From positions 1 to 13,176 of the forward strand of contig DATCLN010000026.1 of NCBI GenBank assembly GCA_036563895.1: 13,176 bases of DNA. The letters are read 5' to 3'. Position 1 is the stretch's first letter, and each line of letters starts with the position of its first letter. The position numbers were made by a program, and so were the translations under genes. This document shows, piece after piece, positions 6,785 through 12,895 of the stretch. The DNA is from ZCTH02-B3 sp036563895 (lineage in GTDB: Bacteria > Bacillota > Bacilli > Paenibacillales > Paenibacillaceae). Below the pieces are notes generated by a model that worked only from the letters and a program-made list of their open reading frames with translations, had not been told where the DNA came from and made no database searches.

Positions 6785-7759
6785 TCACGAAAGCGACCCG
6801 TCATGGCGGAACGCTTCCCGTTCCTCTTCCGTGGGCCCGCGGATCGCGCGGACGGGAACCGGCGGGTAGAAGTCCTTGTGCAGCAGCCGGCCGTCCGCGT
6901 ACACCTTGACCAGCATGCCGGGCTTGCCGGCGACCGTGCCGGCCTGCGAACCGTCGGCGCTGATCAGTTCCACCCGCTCCGGCCCCAGCATGAGCGGAGA
7001 GGATACGTTGATCGTCGGAGCTTTCCAGCCAAACGGGGATTCCCCTTTCGCCTCCGCGGCGAGCGTCCCGTTTTCCGCGGTGACGATCAGCGCGACGGGA
7101 AAGTCGTGCGGATTGAAAAAGGTAAGGTCCCTTCCTTCCGACACGTCGGCATCGAATCCGGCCCGGACCCCCGCCGGCAGTTCCGCATGGATGTGGCGTT
7201 CCCCCGTTTCCAGGCCGGCCCGCAACGCCGTTTCCAGAAGCAGGGAAGCCACGAGGGTGTCGTTCCGCACGGCCGCCCCTTCCGGCGACGACCGCCACTC
7301 CTGATAGCTGAAGGAGCCTCCTGCCGGCAGTTCGATACGCAGGCGCGCGCCTTCCTGCAGGGCGCCGGCGGCGCCGTCCGGCGCGGTGACCGCGGTCAGG
7401 CTGACCCAGCCTTCCTCCGGCTGGGCGGCCTCAGGGGAGACCGCACCACTTTCGGCCTGCGAAGATTCCGCCGTATTCGCGGCCTGCGATGGTTTCCCGC
7501 CGGCCGTTCCGCTTCCGCCGTTATCCGTCGCGGCGGACTCGGAGCCTGCGGCCGCGCCTGACGGGGTCGCGGAAGCCGGAGGTTCCGGCGTGCTCGATGC
7601 CGTCGGCGTGAAGCCGCTTCCAAGCCATGCGTCCATCCGGTCCCCGAGGCCCATGAAGTTGGCGGCGTACGCGGCGCAGCCGACGGCGGCGATCACCGCC
7701 AGGGCCATCAGTTTCTTTCCCGCGCCGCTTTTTCTTCGCTTCCGCTTTTGACGCAACAC
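6785..7759 (-). CDS. Membrane-anchored VanW-like protein
   Basis: 324 residues from GTG 7757-7759, with AAGGGGG about 5 nt upstream. Order of parts: a basic N-terminus, one transmembrane or uncleaved signal segment (about 17-36), a low-complexity Ala/Ser/Thr/Pro linker (about 50-115) suited to spanning cell wall, then an extracytoplasmic domain I recognise as VanW-like. Matching points are LPAGGSFSYQEW (144-155), LETALRAGLETGERHIH (175-191), AGFDADVSEGRDLTFFN (200-216) followed by a D.P segment, and a tail VKVYADGRLLHKDFYPPVP (284-302). The family's usual GGGVCQ motif is missing: the aligned stretch reads AAVRND, with no Cys, so it is a divergent member. VanW function is poorly known; cell-wall association is inferred. 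It sits 27 nt after the LuxR-type gene and 37 nt before pilB, suggesting a pilus or envelope role. Confidence 0.7.
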   Translation of the reverse strand: MLRQKRKRRKSGAGKKLMALAVIAAVGCAAYAANFMGLGDRMDAWLGSGFTPTASSTPEPPASATPSGAAAGSESAATDNGGSGTAGGKPSQAANTAESSQAESGAVSPEAAQPEEGWVSLTAVTAPDGAAGALQEGARLRIELPAGGSFSYQEWRSSPEGAAVRNDTLVASLLLETALRAGLETGERHIHAELPAGVRAGFDADVSEGRDLTFFNPHDFPVALIVTAENGTLAAEAKGESPFGWKAPTINVSSPLMLGPERVELISADGSQAGTVAGKPGMLVKVYADGRLLHKDFYPPVPVRAIRGPTEEEREAFRHDGSLS

Positions 7760-7786
7760 CGATTCCCCCTTGCCTTCGGCCGGTTG

Positions 7787-8521
7787 TCAGATGGCGCCCA
7801 GCACGCGCAGGATGAGCGAAGCCTTCGAGTTGACATTCAATTTCAGATAGATCCGGTTGGTGATCACACGCACCGTGTTTTCGCTGATGCCGATGGCCCG
7901 CCCGATTTGCTTGTAGTCGTAATCCATCATCCAGAGGGCGGCCACCTGGCGTTCGCGCGGCGTGAGATCGAACTGTTCCAGCTGAAAAGCCATGAAGTCC
8001 GCAAAATCCGTCCAGCAGGTCTTGCAGCCGCCGAGCCCGTTTTCCAGGACAAGGGCCAGGGCTTTGACGTACGGGTACGTATCCACCCTCAAATTCCGCT
8101 CCGGCATGAACAGGGACATGTAGGCGAAGATGTCCCGGACAGGTTCCTGCGCCTTCGGTTCCCGCAGCGCGATCACCGCGCACGCCCAGCCCTTCTCTCC
8201 AGGGAACCAGGTTTCATGGCCGCCGAGACAGACGTCGTTTTTGCGGCGGACCGCCATTTCCAGCGGCTGGATTCGGTACGGCTTCTGGATCAGGTTGACG
8301 CCTTCCCTGGCGATGCGCCCCACATGGGACCGGCTGCCGGCCGGATGCTCCAGCGCGTACAACACGGTGCCCGAAGGATCGGTGACCACCAGAACGAAAG
8401 GCGACGGCAACGACTGCTGAAAAATCGCTTCCTTCTCCCCGAAAAACTTGCGGATGCGTTCCGCGGGGAAGCCTGTCGGCCACACGGGCCGGGAGCGATC
8501 CATCGTCAGCGGTTGCTCCAT
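7787..8521 (-). CDS. LuxR-type transcriptional regulator with GAF-like sensor domain
   Basis: 244 residues from ATG 8519-8521, with AAAGGAG (8530-8536) 8 nt upstream; a GTG two codons earlier is too close to that SD. The C-terminal LuxR helix-turn-helix is clear: FDLTPRERQVAALW (184-197), then IGRAIGISENTVRVITNRI (206-224). The N-terminal part resembles the GAF-type effector domain of AcoR-like activators: LVVTDPSGTVLYALEHP (44-60), an EGVNLI segment (73-78) where AcoR types have GTNAIGT, a GHETW segment (101-105) where they have GAEHF, and GWACAVIAL (111-119). There is no phosphoacceptor receiver domain, so control is probably by ligand or redox rather than a histidine kinase. A CxxC (C166, C169) precedes the HTH. 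It is the first gene of the apparent pilus operon; regulation of that operon is inferred from position only. Confidence 0.8.
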   Translation of the reverse strand: MEQPLTMDRSRPVWPTGFPAERIRKFFGEKEAIFQQSLPSPFVLVVTDPSGTVLYALEHPAGSRSHVGRIAREGVNLIQKPYRIQPLEMAVRRKNDVCLGGHETWFPGEKGWACAVIALREPKAQEPVRDIFAYMSLFMPERNLRVDTYPYVKALALVLENGLGGCKTCWTDFADFMAFQLEQFDLTPRERQVAALWMMDYDYKQIGRAIGISENTVRVITNRIYLKLNVNSKASLILRVLGAI

Positions 8522-8605
8522 TCCCACATCTCCTTTTTAAGGATCTTCTGGAAAAAATGGCGATTCGGCACCGACCATCCCCTCTCGACAGCAACTGCCG
8601 GTAAC

Positions 8606-8620
8606 TGTAAATTAATCACA
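8606..8620. promoter_or_regulatory. Possible operator: 15-bp imperfect palindrome upstream of the LuxR-type gene
   Basis: The stretch TGTAAATTAATCACA is an imperfect palindrome (TGTnA-N5-TnACA) about 85 nt before the LuxR-type start, in the AT-rich, gene-free interval between the terminator at 8743-8776 and that gene. It loosely resembles CRP/FNR- or Rex-type sites without matching any of them well. I could not find a convincing sigma-A -35/-10 pair here, so the promoter is placed in this interval only by position. Confidence 0.3.
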
Positions 8621-8742
8621 ATTTTTAGCGATTGAATATATTGCATGTGCATTACGACATTGATACCAGATTTAGGGATTCTTTTTGCAAAATGATTCTA
8701 TCCTCTGAATCTTTCTTCCCGGTGCGCAGCCGCAATCCATGA

Positions 8743-8776
8743 CATAAAAAACAAAAAAAGCCGGGATTTTCCCGGC
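8743..8776 (-). terminator. Intrinsic terminator downstream of the GH8 gene
   Basis: The transcript strand forms a 7-bp GC-rich stem (GCCGGGA, AAA loop, TCCCGGC; 8760-8776) followed at once by TTTTTTTGTTTTTTAT. This is a textbook intrinsic terminator for minus-strand transcription. It closes the block containing the GH8 gene and separates it from the pilus operon. Confidence 0.92.
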
Positions 8777-8834
8777 ATATAATGACATGGAGGGTGTTTT
8801 TTCCCTGTCGCTGAAATCAGCCCTGCCGAAATGC

Positions 8835-8981
8835 CTATTTTTCCGAAGCCACGATGAGCTCCTGCGCCTGGGCGCCGGTCCAGAGGCCGATTTCCGCCTT
8901 GTTGGCGATCCCGTTGAAGCGCGGGTCTCCCGGCACTTCTGAATCGGTTATGGTTTCCCCCGCCTCCGCTTCGGCGAAAAT
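8835..8981 (-). pseudogene. Orphan 48-codon coding-like tail directly after the GH8 stop codon
   Basis: From the base after the GH8 TAA (8982-8984) to a TAG at 8835-8837, the same reading frame stays open for 48 codons with GC-biased third positions like real genes here. The product is hydrophilic and includes SEVPGDPRFNGIANKAEIGL and ends QAQELIVASEK. It contains no ATG, and a GTG within it has no SD, so it cannot obviously be translated alone. The GH8 protein already reaches the family's normal end, so this looks like the 3' remnant of another, deleted gene, whose terminator (8743-8776) survives. Alternatives are stop-codon readthrough, or a longer GH8 protein cut by a nonsense mutation. 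I do not recognise the family. Confidence 0.4.
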
Positions 8982-10157
8982 TTAAGACGGGATGTCTGCG
9001 GCGTTTGGGGAAGATGGCATCCAGATGCGATACCGGCCGCTCAGAGCCAATAACGCGAACATGTACAGGCAATTGTCGTAGTATCGCCGGACGCCGGTCC
9101 GGACCGGAGTGTTCCAGAACAGTTCGACGAATTTCTGCGCGTGCGGACCCTTTGCCGCCAGCGACGCCATCGCGTTGGTGGCCAGCAGGCCCACCGGATG
9201 GAGCGCCTTCTCCTCGAACGGTTCGCCCGCGATCGTGTACCGGCGATAATCGTCCGGATCTTTGTCCGCGAAAAACGCCTGGATACGGTCGGCAAGTTCG
9301 CATTGCCACGGATCGGCGCGGAACCATTCCCAGTCCAGGCCGATGTTGGCCGCCACCCGGTACGAATCGCTGAAGAAATGGCCGAATCCCCGCTCATGGT
9401 TCGGTGTGCCGTCGTAGAAGGCATATTCCGGCGCGAGCCCCGTCACGGGGTGGCACGCCTTGCGCAGGTAAGCCCGGCTGGCCGCGGCCGCCTCTTTCCA
9501 GAACGGGCGGTCCTCCGGATCGGCCCACAGCGCGAACAGCTCGTAGAAATGGGGCAAATGATAGGACGGATCTGTGAATTCCGCTTCCGGAATGAATTTG
9601 ATCAGCTTGTTCTCGCGGTTCCACATCGGGTAGCCGTCGCCGTTTTCGCCCTTGTGCAGGCAGGTCCGGAGCAGCTTGCGCGCCTGCCGGCCGTAATCGA
9701 AAGGCGGCATGCCGTCCCCCCAGCGGTGCGACGCGAAAAACAAGGCCATCGCGAAATATTCCTCGCCGTCCGGAGCGGGCCCGTTGGACCGCCGCGAGCC
9801 GTCGGGATTGCACGACCAGGCGAAGTAACCGGCATGCAGCCCTTCGGACATATACATATGCGTCATCGTCCATTTCCACAGCCGGTCGAACACGTCCTTC
9901 CGGTCCAGCTGCACGGCCATCATCATCCCGTAGGACATGCCCTCCGTGCGGACGTCAAGATTGCCGGTATCCAGGATGTACCCCATGTCGTCGCCGACAG
10001 GGTAGTAGATGCGCGTGTCCTCGTCCCCTTCAAAGAGCTTTTTCCACGTGTCTTCGATGCGCGCCTCAATCTCCTCTTCGCCGATGCCGAATTCCCGCAG
10101 CACGTTGCGGTATTGACCGGTGAAAAAAGCGCCTTGCCGTTCGGACATGCGAACCAC
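8982..10157 (-). CDS. GH8 reducing-end xylose-releasing exo-oligoxylanase (Rex-type)
   Basis: Cytoplasmic glycoside hydrolase family 8 enzyme expected to remove xylose from the reducing end of xylo-oligosaccharides (trimer and longer) after import. It has 391 residues and no signal peptide. The start is GTG 10155-10157, with AAAGGGG 5 nt upstream; an ATG three codons on is an alternative. The (alpha/alpha)6 family is recognisable from VRTEGMSYGMMMAVQ (69-83), giving the general acid Glu72, AGYFAWSCNPDG (109-120), SNGPAPDGEEYFA (124-136) and FFSDSYRVAANIG (261-273), giving the base Asp264. The loop Leu319-His320-Pro321 matches the Leu-His-Pro kink that in the Bacillus halodurans enzyme blocks the cleft and enforces reducing-end exo action; this favours Rex over endo-xylanase or endoglucanase. 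It lies 120 nt after the oxidoreductase gene, with an inverted repeat between them. Confidence 0.92.
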   Translation of the reverse strand: MVRMSERQGAFFTGQYRNVLREFGIGEEEIEARIEDTWKKLFEGDEDTRIYYPVGDDMGYILDTGNLDVRTEGMSYGMMMAVQLDRKDVFDRLWKWTMTHMYMSEGLHAGYFAWSCNPDGSRRSNGPAPDGEEYFAMALFFASHRWGDGMPPFDYGRQARKLLRTCLHKGENGDGYPMWNRENKLIKFIPEAEFTDPSYHLPHFYELFALWADPEDRPFWKEAAAASRAYLRKACHPVTGLAPEYAFYDGTPNHERGFGHFFSDSYRVAANIGLDWEWFRADPWQCELADRIQAFFADKDPDDYRRYTIAGEPFEEKALHPVGLLATNAMASLAAKGPHAQKFVELFWNTPVRTGVRRYYDNCLYMFALLALSGRYRIWMPSSPNAADIPS

Positions 10158-10256
10158 ACTTTCCCCTTTCGCCGTCGGTTGCCCCGGACCGCGGTGATCT
10201 TTCTTCCATTTTCCCTTCCGGTCCGACCGCGCGAAACCCGTGAAAGTTTAGTTCGT

Positions 10257-10284
10257 ACTTTGAAAAATGAACAAGTTTCAAAGT
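10257..10284. promoter_or_regulatory. Perfect 9-bp inverted repeat ahead of the GH8 gene (candidate operator)
   Basis: Arms ACTTTGAAA (10257-10265) and TTTCAAAGT (10276-10284) flank a 10-nt AT-rich centre. The repeat spans the stop codon of the upstream oxidoreductase gene and lies about 100 nt before the GH8 start. In the minus direction TTGAAA within it could be a -35 element, but no good -10 follows at the right distance. The AT-rich base composition and position suggest a regulator-binding site for a separate GH8 promoter. A further pair, CGGACCG (10185-10191) and CGGTCCG (10219-10225), lies in the leader. Confidence 0.45.
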
Positions 10285-11273
10285 TCGATTCTTCTTCTCT
10301 CCCGGGCCGAACGCAGGCAAGCTTCGATCACCCGCATGTTCCGCACGGCGTCTTCCGGCGGGAACGGGTGCGGCGCTTCCCCGAACACGGCGCGGGCGAA
10401 GTTGTCCGCCTGAACGGTGTAGATGTTCACGCCCTCCGCCGGTTCGAACCGCTCCCTGCCGTCCGTCACCACGTAAAAGCCGGCGTCGTTCTCCCCCGAG
10501 ACGAAAGCGACCGGCACCCGTATCGCGCCCCGGGAACCGATGATCTCCAGCGTCTGCTGGGGCTCCGCCCACATGCCGCAGACGAAGGTGAGCGCGACGC
10601 CGCCTTCGTATTCCAGCAGCCCGGATGCCGCCATGTCCACGTTGTCGTGGTCCGGCGAGAAGAACGCGTGCGCCGTGACCGCCACCGGCTCTTTCCCGGT
10701 GATCCAGCGGGACGCGCTGATGGGATAGCATCCGACGTCGTAGATCGACCCGCCGCCCCAGGCGGCGACGAACCGGACGTCGCCCTTGTCTTCCGGCCGG
10801 TTGAAGGTGAACACGCCGCGAATGGCGCGCAGCTCGCCGATTTCCCCGGAGGCCAGGATCTGCCGGATGCGCGCGACCCGGGGATGGTGGCGGTACATGA
10901 ACGCTTCCGCCAGATGCACCCCCGCATCGGCGCACGCCCGCACCATTTCCTCCGCCTCCGCCGCGGTCAGCGCCAGCGGCTTTTCGCACAGGACGTGCTT
11001 GCCCGCCCGCGCCGCGCGGATCGTCCATTCGCGGTGCAGGTGGTTGGGCAGCGGTATGTAGACGGCGTCGATGTCCGGATCTTCCAGCAAAGCTTCATAG
11101 CTGCCGTACGCCTTCGGGATGCCGAAGCGCTGTGCCGTCTCCCGCGCCTTCTCCTCCCCCCGGCTCGCCACCGCGACGATCTCGCCGCGTTCGGCGCGCA
11201 GAATGGCGGGAATGACCTTGTTGATCGCGATTTTCGCGCAGCCGAGAATTCCCCATCGCAATTTGGGGGCCAT
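10278..11273 (-). CDS. Gfo/Idh/MocA family NAD(P)-dependent oxidoreductase
   Basis: 331-residue soluble dehydrogenase. The Rossmann nucleotide motif GILGCAKIA (8-16) is followed by VASRGEEKA (35-43), the VYIPLPNHLH strand (71-80), and the family signature CEKPLAL (96-102) with Lys98. Next are AEAFMYRHHP (122-131) and the C-terminal-domain motif GGGSIYDVGCYPI (173-185), with Asp179 and Tyr183 typical of the active site. AEAFMYRHHP and D-x-G-x-Y-x-I occur in the subgroup that includes sugar 1-dehydrogenases and dihydrodiol dehydrogenase-like enzymes; the actual substrate cannot be read from sequence. It starts 9 nt after the ppsR stop, and its SD (AAGGAG) lies inside the ppsR 3' end with a long 14-nt spacing. 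The following GH8 gene makes a pentose or xylo-oligosaccharide substrate plausible, but that is inference. Confidence 0.88.
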   Translation of the reverse strand: MAPKLRWGILGCAKIAINKVIPAILRAERGEIVAVASRGEEKARETAQRFGIPKAYGSYEALLEDPDIDAVYIPLPNHLHREWTIRAARAGKHVLCEKPLALTAAEAEEMVRACADAGVHLAEAFMYRHHPRVARIRQILASGEIGELRAIRGVFTFNRPEDKGDVRFVAAWGGGSIYDVGCYPISASRWITGKEPVAVTAHAFFSPDHDNVDMAASGLLEYEGGVALTFVCGMWAEPQQTLEIIGSRGAIRVPVAFVSGENDAGFYVVTDGRERFEPAEGVNIYTVQADNFARAVFGEAPHPFPPEDAVRNMRVIEACLRSARERRRIEL

Positions 11274-11282
11274 GACGAGGCT

Positions 11283-12119
11283 TCACTCTCCTTCCCCGTA
11301 AGGGTCGTCCTGCAGCCTTTCGAGGATGATTGCGGCCGTTTCTTCAATGGCCCGTTCCGTGACGTCGATGACGGGACATTGCAGGCGGTCCATCACTTCC
11401 CGCGCGAACGCGAGTTCCTGCTGAATCCTTTCCGGGGAAGCGTAGTTGGCCCTTCCGGGCAGCCCCAGTGACCGAAGGCGTTCTTTCCTGATGCGCAGCA
11501 GCCGGTCGGGTTCCATCATCAGACCGACCACGAGACGGCCTTTCTTCTTGCGGAACAGTTCGTCGGGCGGCTTCACTTCGGGGATGAGCGGGTAATTGGC
11601 GGTCTTGATCCCCTTGTGCGCCAGATAGATGCTGAGCGGCGTCTTGGACGTCCGGGATACGCCGACGAGCACCACCCGGGCCAGCATCAGCCCCCGCACG
11701 TCCTTGCCGTCGTCGTATTTGACGGCAAATTCGATGGCGTCGATCTTGCGGAAATAATGGTCGTCCATCGCGTGCAGCAGGCCCGGCTCGTACCGGGGCG
11801 AACTGCCGAAGGTGTCGATGAACGCCTGCATCATCGGGCCCATGACGTCCACGGCGCGGACGCCCTGCCGGATCGACTCCTCCCGCATCACCTCCCGGAG
11901 CTCCGGCTGGACAAGGGTGTAGGCGATGAAGCCGCCGTTTTCCTTCGCCTCGCGGATGATCGCCACGACTTCCTCTTCCCGCTTGATCTGCCCGTAGCGC
12001 TTCACCCGCACCCGCTCGGATGCGAACTGCCGCAACGTCGCCCGGGCCACCGCTTCGGCGGTTTCGCCGACGGCGTCCGAACAGGCGTATATCGTTTTGA
12101 TTTTTTCTTCCTCAGCCAT
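11283..12119 (-). CDS. ppsR: Pyruvate,phosphate dikinase / PEP synthase regulatory protein (DUF299)
   Basis: Bifunctional ADP-dependent kinase and Pi-dependent pyrophosphorylase that inactivates and reactivates PPDK or PEP synthase by threonine phosphorylation. It has 278 residues from ATG 12117-12119, with AGGAGG 7 nt upstream; a GTG seven codons earlier overlaps the ccpN stop and is rejected. Family hallmarks are the N-terminal YACSDAVGETAE (11-22), RYGQIK (41-46), AVDVMGPMM (89-97), AIEFAVKYDDG (128-138) and the P-loop GVSRTSKTPLS (153-163), followed by AHKGIKTANYPLIPEV. Length and motifs match the Bacillus protein YqfL. It lies 17 nt after ccpN, the same pairing as ccpN-yqfL in Bacillus subtilis. 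The oxidoreductase gene follows after 9 nt. No PPDK or PEP synthase gene is in the window. Confidence in the family is high; which of the two target enzymes it serves is unknown. Confidence 0.96.
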   Translation of the reverse strand: MAEEEKIKTIYACSDAVGETAEAVARATLRQFASERVRVKRYGQIKREEEVVAIIREAKENGGFIAYTLVQPELREVMREESIRQGVRAVDVMGPMMQAFIDTFGSSPRYEPGLLHAMDDHYFRKIDAIEFAVKYDDGKDVRGLMLARVVLVGVSRTSKTPLSIYLAHKGIKTANYPLIPEVKPPDELFRKKKGRLVVGLMMEPDRLLRIRKERLRSLGLPGRANYASPERIQQELAFAREVMDRLQCPVIDVTERAIEETAAIILERLQDDPYGEGE

Positions 12120-12136
12120 CCGTTCTCCTCCTGCCC

Positions 12137-12778
12137 TCACAGTTCGGAAGCGACATCCACCAAGAGTTGCACGACGTTGGTCTTGGAAATCTTGCCGATC
12201 AGCTCCGGAGGCTTGTGATCGTCCTCTCCTTCGCGGCGCCGGACCACCGGAAGCGCGCTCACCTGGTGTTCGATCATCTTGGCCGCCGCTTCCAAAACCG
12301 TGTTTTCGGGAGAGACGGTCACCACTCTGGGCAGCCGGGTCATGACCATCTGCACCGGGATGGACGAGGCGTTGGGATTGCCGAACGCCACCTTGAGCAA
12401 ATCCTTCACGGTCACGACCCCGACCAGCCCGCCCTCGTCATCGGTAACCGTCAGCATGCTCGACTGCTCGAGGAACATGGTGAAGACCGCGTCGTGAACC
12501 GTGGCGTTCTCGCGGACAACCGCCGGACGGCTCATCGCTTCCTTCACCTTGACTTCCTTCAGCCGCAGGTTCAGCTTCCCTTCGGGCGAAAACGCCTTGC
12601 CCAGAAAATAGCCCACCTTCGGCTTGGCGTCAATCAGGCCGAGCATCATCAAAACAGACAAATCCGACCGGATGGTCGGACGGCTGAGCCCCAGACTTTC
12701 CGCGATCTGCTCGCCGGTGATGGGAGCGTGCTGCTTGACGATGGCGATGATTTCCCGCTGTCTGCCGGTCAGTTCGAT
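12137..12778 (-). CDS. ccpN: Transcriptional repressor CcpN (HTH plus two CBS domains)
   Basis: Repressor of gluconeogenic genes during growth on glycolytic sugars, with ligand sensing by CBS domains. An N-terminal winged helix (ELTGRQREIIAIVKQHAPIT, then LGLSRPTIRSDLSVLMMLG, about 2-47) leads to a linker ending VGYF. CBS1 (about 79-135) contains TVTDDEGGLVGVVTVKDLLK and CBS2 (about 145-205) contains VSALPVV and LIGKISKTNVV. The start is unusual. The frame is open to 12895 with ATGs at 12862 and 12853, but those lack an SD, and they give a 28-31-residue basic extension absent from the family. An ATC at 12776-12778 lies 8 nt after AAGGAGG and gives 213 residues, the family's usual length. I annotate from there, with the start provisional. 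ppsR follows after 17 nt. Confidence 0.92.
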   Translation of the reverse strand: MELTGRQREIIAIVKQHAPITGEQIAESLGLSRPTIRSDLSVLMMLGLIDAKPKVGYFLGKAFSPEGKLNLRLKEVKVKEAMSRPAVVRENATVHDAVFTMFLEQSSMLTVTDDEGGLVGVVTVKDLLKVAFGNPNASSIPVQMVMTRLPRVVTVSPENTVLEAAAKMIEHQVSALPVVRRREGEDDHKPPELIGKISKTNVVQLLVDVASEL

Positions 12779-12785
12779 GGCCGTT

Positions 12786-12793
12786 CCCTCCTT
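12786..12793 (-). promoter_or_regulatory. ccpN: Ribosome binding site deciding the ccpN start
   Basis: AAGGAGGG on the transcript strand, 8 nt before an ATC codon (12776-12778) that begins the conserved IELTGRQ segment. No ATG, GTG or TTG in the ccpN frame lies between this SD and the conserved region. It therefore supports initiation at ATC, a rare codon of the kind used by infC, or else it is a coincidental purine run. Confidence 0.5.
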
Positions 12794-12866
12794 CCCGGCA
12801 CGATCCCGCCCCCGCCGCGTAACGTTCGTCCGTTTCGCTGCCGTATGTGCCATATCCGACATTTTC

Positions 12867-12895
12867 TGTATATCACATCGCCCGGCGGGGCACAA
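12867..12895 (-). promoter_or_regulatory. Sigma-A-type promoter of ccpN-ppsR
   Basis: On the minus strand, TTGTGC (-35, 12890-12895) and TATACA (-10, 12867-12872) are separated by exactly 17 nt, and a TG one base before the -10 makes it extended. The -35 abuts the glpX stop codon. Transcription would start near 12860, at or just before the upstream ATGs of the ccpN frame, leaving about 80 nt of leader before the SD at 12786-12793. Confidence 0.55.

Noticed and set aside
3778..6909. 1043-residue plus-strand open frame opposite pilB and pilC
   Set aside because: It is exactly antisense to two unambiguous genes, is rich in His/Arg/Asp/Gln with no domain, and is the open antisense frame expected in GC-biased DNA.
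8778..8783. TATAAT on the plus strand as a promoter -10
   Set aside because: No -35 at a suitable distance and no plus-strand gene downstream.
8698..9327. 209-residue minus-strand frame overlapping the GH8 3' end
   Set aside because: It is out of frame with GH8 through a well-conserved part of the enzyme and runs through the intrinsic terminator.
10248..10275. Possible XylR operator (TTAGTTCGT with a distant GAACAAG)
   Set aside because: Only one half resembles the Bacillus xyl operator, and the spacing and second half do not fit; the perfect ACTTTGAAA repeat is the better description.
9141..11471. 776-residue plus-strand open frame opposite GH8 and the oxidoreductase
   Set aside because: Antisense shadow of clear genes, crosses the 120-nt intergenic region, and has no recognisable motif or SD.
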